From the NCBI GenBank assembly GCA_035547955.1, contig DASZTR010000030.1, positions 1-5,016 on the forward strand: a stretch of 5,016 nucleotides of DNA. Reading direction: 5' to 3'. Numbering within the stretch: the stretch's first letter is position 1; the number at the start of each line of letters is the position of its first letter. A program made the translations under genes and the position numbers. Origin of the DNA: Nitrososphaera sp035547955. GTDB lineage: Archaea; Thermoproteota; Nitrososphaeria; Nitrososphaerales; Nitrososphaeraceae. The notes beneath the pieces are model-generated. The model was not told the DNA's origin. It ran no database searches and saw only the letters and a list, made by a program, of their open reading frames with translations. Shown in pieces: positions 4,711 to 5,016 of this stretch.

Positions 4711-4751
4711 ATCCCGTCCCTTAGGGGTTCGTGGGTTCAAATCCCACCCCC
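4711..4751. repeat. 41-bp perfect inverted repeat, right copy (3' half of tRNA-Leu(TAA))
   Basis: This is the reverse complement of 341-381 with no mismatch. The two copies are about 4.3 kb apart in opposite orientation, so recombination between them would invert the segment rather than delete it. Confidence 0.9.
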
Positions 4752-4759
4752 CGCACTCC

Positions 4760-4763
4760 TTTT
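4760..4763 (+). terminator. Possible T-run terminator of tRNA-Leu(TAA)
   Basis: Four T begin five bases after the discriminator base. Archaeal tRNA transcription often ends at short T-runs. The run is short, so the call is weak. Confidence 0.3.
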
Positions 4764-4793
4764 AAAATATGTATGTTCATGCTTCCAGTGGAT

Positions 4794-4820
4794 TACTACT
4801 ACTACCACTACTACTACTAC
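4794..4820. repeat. TAC trinucleotide repeat, nine units
   Basis: There are nine tandem TAC triplets with one variant (CAC at the fifth unit). In one plus-strand frame they would encode a Tyr-rich run, but that frame starts inside the tRNA and has no support. The stretch from 4764 to about 4950 otherwise shows no gene. Confidence 0.9.
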
Positions 4821-4952
4821 AAGCGTGGTCATAGTTTTTCAGTCTTATTATGGCAAAAATTCTTGTTCAAAATGGACTACGCCATTTTGCAAAGATTCCT
4901 CTACCCTGGCGTGTCATTGCAGGTTGTCGCAGGATTTATCAAGTGATGCTGC

Positions 4953-5016
4953 CTAGACTAGCATGTGCTCCTTAGCATGAAATCCGGGGGTACGAGTTCC
5001 TACCCAGAGCGGCGGT
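4953..5016 (-). CDS. Possible C-terminal end of a minus-strand protein (edge, uncertain)
   Basis: One minus-strand frame is open from the window edge to TAG at 4955-4953 and would end a protein with LWVGTRTPGFHAKEHMLV. Only about 20 residues are visible, so no family can be named. A competing reading is a plus-strand gene starting at ATG 4977 (MKSGGTSSYPERR), with a TATA-like TTTATC near 4935-4940. Sequence beyond the edge is needed to choose between them. GGGTA and TACCC near 4987-5004 also form a short hairpin. Confidence 0.25.
   Translation of the reverse strand, partial: PPLWVGTRTPGFHAKEHMLV

Larger units (their letters stand above)
4634..4755 (+). tRNA. tRNA-Leu (anticodon TAA) with two introns
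   Basis: The acceptor GCGGGGG (4634-4640) pairs perfectly with CCCCCGC (4748-4754), with discriminator A at 4755. A normal class II tRNA-Leu appears only if two insertions are removed: 22 nt in the 3' strand of the D stem and 15 nt after position 37. The joined D stem is GTA/TAC (4643-4645 with 4659, 4682 and 4683). The anticodon stem CGGGA/TCCCG is perfect. The loop CTTAAGA gives anticodon TAA (4692-4694), reading UUA. The variable arm and T arm (GTGGG-TTCAAAT-CCCAC) are identical to those of tRNA-Leu(CAA). The mature length is 85 nt (26 + 14 + 45), the same as its sister gene. No CCA is encoded, and four T follow at 4760-4763. Confidence 0.92.

Noticed and set aside
341..4751. tRNA-derived attachment sites flanking an integrated element
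   Set aside because: The repeats are inverted rather than direct, both belong to complete tRNA genes with different anticodons, and no integrase gene is present.

Overview
The window looks like chromosomal DNA of an ammonia-oxidising archaeon of the Nitrososphaera type (Thaumarchaeota/Nitrososphaerota). The reasons are two intron-containing tRNA-Leu genes with bulge-helix-bulge splice sites, an archaeal single-OB-fold ssDNA-binding protein, a PAC2-family protein, a small winged-helix regulator of a kind common in this group, TATA boxes about 25-35 bp before the starts with no Shine-Dalgarno sites, no encoded CCA tails, and a moderate GC content with generous spacers. This assignment is an inference from reading alone.

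Layout. 1-218 (-) is the N-terminal part of a winged-HTH regulator that runs off the left edge. 337-485 (-) is tRNA-Leu(CAA) with a 64-nt anticodon-loop intron. Divergent from it, 576-722 (+) encodes a 48-residue zinc-ribbon protein. A noncoding stretch of about 440 bp follows. 1167-1454 (+) encodes a tailless OB-fold protein aligned with the Sulfolobus SSB core, convergent with a PAC2-domain protein at 1499-2296 (-). Next on the minus strand come an unrecognised helical protein (2431-2976) and two small proteins that are distant paralogues of each other (3255-3536 and 3729-4022). They look like winged-helix fragments. About 450 bp without a protein gene follows, with a possible structured RNA ending in a T-run near 4405-4410. 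The right side holds a divergent tRNA pair: tRNA-Thr(GGT) at 4472-4545 (-) and tRNA-Leu(TAA) at 4634-4755 (+). The window ends in a simple TAC repeat and an ambiguous gene edge.

Genes appear to be transcribed mostly one by one. Nearly every gene has its own TATA-like box, the spacers are long and no close operon overlap is seen. Several transcripts look leaderless or have very short leaders.

The most notable observations are these: tRNA-Leu(TAA) is split by two introns, one in the D arm with a good bulge-helix-bulge geometry; the 3' halves of the two tRNA-Leu genes are identical over 41 nt while their 5' halves differ widely, leaving an A-C mismatch in one anticodon stem; a perfect 12-bp palindrome sits between the TATA box and the start codon of the OB-fold gene; and the two small minus-strand genes are paralogous. 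I see no CRISPR array, insertion sequence, phage gene or defence system. The ordinary reading of the window is housekeeping and lineage-specific genes around tRNAs.
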